From Barnesiella sp. (GTDB lineage: Bacteria; Bacteroidota; Bacteroidia; Bacteroidales; Muribaculaceae), in the NCBI GenBank assembly GCA_014801065.1, contig JAAVEX010000001.1, positions 5,392 to 13,822 of the forward strand: DNA of 8,431 nt, given 5' to 3'. Each line of letters begins with the position of its first letter. The first letter of the stretch is position 1. Positions 7,742 to 8,431 of this stretch are shown in pieces. The notes beneath the pieces are model-generated. The model saw only the letters and a list, made by a program, of their open reading frames with translations, searched no databases and was not told the origin of the DNA. Made by a program: the position numbers and the translations under genes.

Positions 7742-8124
7742 TGATTTCACTCCCCGACATCCTGCTTGTTGGTGCCGGAGGTGCAGTCGGCAGTATTTCA
7801 AGATATTGCCTTGACTCTATAAAACTATTTCACTCTGCCAATCACAACACGATTGCCATAAATCTCACAGGATGTCTGCTTATAGGCATCCTGTGGGCTA
7901 TATTTAACCGTTTCGGAAACACCGACAGTCACGCCTACCGCTTGCTGGTGACAGGGCTTCTCGGAGGGTTTACAACATTCTCTACTTTTGCACTCCAACC
8001 GGTCAATATGATGCGCCAGGGCAATATGTTCGAGAGTGTGTCATACCTGTTAATTTCCATTGGCGGTGGCTTGACATTATGCTGGTTGGGGATCATACTG
8101 ACTCAAAAAATATTTGGCGACTAA
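7741..8124 (+). CDS. crcB: Fluoride ion exporter CrcB/Fluc
   Basis: This complete 127-residue, four-helix membrane protein belongs to the CrcB/Fluc family, whose members form dual-topology dimers that passively export fluoride and protect enolase and other enzymes. Helices lie at about 6-24, 35-57, 66-86 and 98-120. Signatures are GGAVGSISRY (13-22), N41 in INLTGCLLIG, and GGFTTFSTF (75-83) with F80 and F83 of the Phe box that lines the fluoride pore. All key pore residues are present, so it should be functional. The gene starts on the last base of the pheS stop and ends with TAATG, where its TAA shares a base with the nth start. It lacks room for a fluoride riboswitch at its 5' end, so fluoride-specific control is unlikely here. 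A long hairpin lies within the coding sequence (see separate entry). Confidence 0.96.
   Translation: MISLPDILLVGAGGAVGSISRYCLDSIKLFHSANHNTIAINLTGCLLIGILWAIFNRFGNTDSHAYRLLVTGLLGGFTTFSTFALQPVNMMRQGNMFESVSYLLISIGGGLTLCWLGIILTQKIFGD
7864..7897 (+). repeat. Imperfect inverted repeat (14-bp hairpin) inside crcB
   Basis: CACAGGATG (7866-7874) is the exact reverse complement of CATCCTGTG (7887-7895). Pairing continues outward (U7865·G7896, C7864-G7897) and inward (U7875·G7886, C7876-G7885, U7877-A7884), giving 14 pairs with two G·U wobbles around a 6-nt loop, GCUUAU. It covers codons for T43-G44-C45-L46 and I48-G49-I50-L51-W52. No T-run follows directly, so it is not a standard terminator. The pairing is seen directly; any function is unknown. 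Confidence 0.7.
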
Positions 8125-8431
8125 TGACGGTAGATGAACGATACAAAAAAGTGATCGAATGGTTTGAACAGTCAATGCCTGTGGCGCAGACCGAACTCCA
8201 TTACGAAAATCCATACCAACTGCTTGTTGCAGTGATCCTCTCAGCCCAATGCACCGACAAGCGCATCAACATGATCACTCCTGCACTATTCGAAGCATAT
8301 CCCACCCCGCAATCTATGGCAGCCGCCTCTGTTGACGATATTTATCACTATATAAAAAGCGTGTCATATCCAAACAACAAAGCCAAAAACCTTAAAGGAA
8401 TGGCTATGACACTTACAGAGCGATTCAATGG
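8124..8431 (+). CDS. nth: Endonuclease III, DNA glycosylase/AP lyase, 3' end missing
   Basis: An ATG at 8124-8126 overlaps the last base of the crcB stop (TAATG) and opens a frame that runs off the window after 102 codons. The product begins MTVDERYKKVIEWFEQ and continues with YQLLVAVILSAQCTDKRIN (31-49), YPTPQSMAAASVDDIYHYIK, and NNKAKNLKGMA. These align well with E. coli Nth (SAQATD and IKTIGLYNSKAENI blocks). Q42 matches the conserved DNA-intercalating glutamine (Q41 in E. coli). Nth removes oxidised pyrimidines and cleaves the abasic site. The helix-hairpin-helix, the catalytic Lys and Asp, and the iron-sulfur cysteines would lie beyond the window, so they cannot be checked. The one-base overlap suggests translational coupling to crcB. 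Confidence 0.95.
   Translation, partial: MTVDERYKKVIEWFEQSMPVAQTELHYENPYQLLVAVILSAQCTDKRINMITPALFEAYPTPQSMAAASVDDIYHYIKSVSYPNNKAKNLKGMAMTLTERFN

Overview
The window looks like a chromosomal housekeeping region from a member of Bacteroidota, probably the order Bacteroidales. Three intergenic promoters carry the Bacteroidota -7 element (TAnnTTTG). Gene starts have A/T-rich leaders with no clear Shine-Dalgarno sequence. The proteins show family variants I associate with this phylum: FtsH with LRAGRFDR, PheS with RAHCFFHQ, and a DUF4369-type thioredoxin-like protein. The finer placement (Muribaculaceae-like) is an impression only. No rRNA, tRNA, CRISPR array, insertion sequence or phage gene was seen.

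Layout, left to right. Bases 1-1182 are the 3' part of a LolC/LolE-type (FtsX-domain) ABC transporter permease. A 99-bp gap holds a promoter for rsfS (ribosomal silencing factor), followed 33 bp later by ftsH (membrane AAA+ zinc protease). A strong hairpin terminator at about 3776-3821 separates ftsH from a convergent minus-strand gene for an AMP-forming acyl-CoA synthetase-like enzyme (3844-5514). A 133-bp divergent promoter region follows. From it a plus-strand cluster runs rightward: a secreted or lipid-anchored TlpA-like thiol-disulfide protein, pheS, crcB, and the first 102 codons of nth, which runs off the window.

How the genes fit together. rsfS and ftsH appear cotranscribed and link translation control with membrane and cytosolic protein quality control. 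The right-hand cluster is very tight: 12 bp between the TlpA-like gene and pheS, then stop/start junctions sharing one base at pheS/crcB and crcB/nth. It is probably one operon with translational coupling, although its products (envelope redox, phenylalanyl-tRNA synthesis, fluoride export, base-excision repair) share no pathway.

Nothing here looks like a new defence or mobile system. The points most worth a second look are the Ser at the usual catalytic-lysine position of the adenylate-forming enzyme and a long imperfect hairpin inside the crcB coding sequence.
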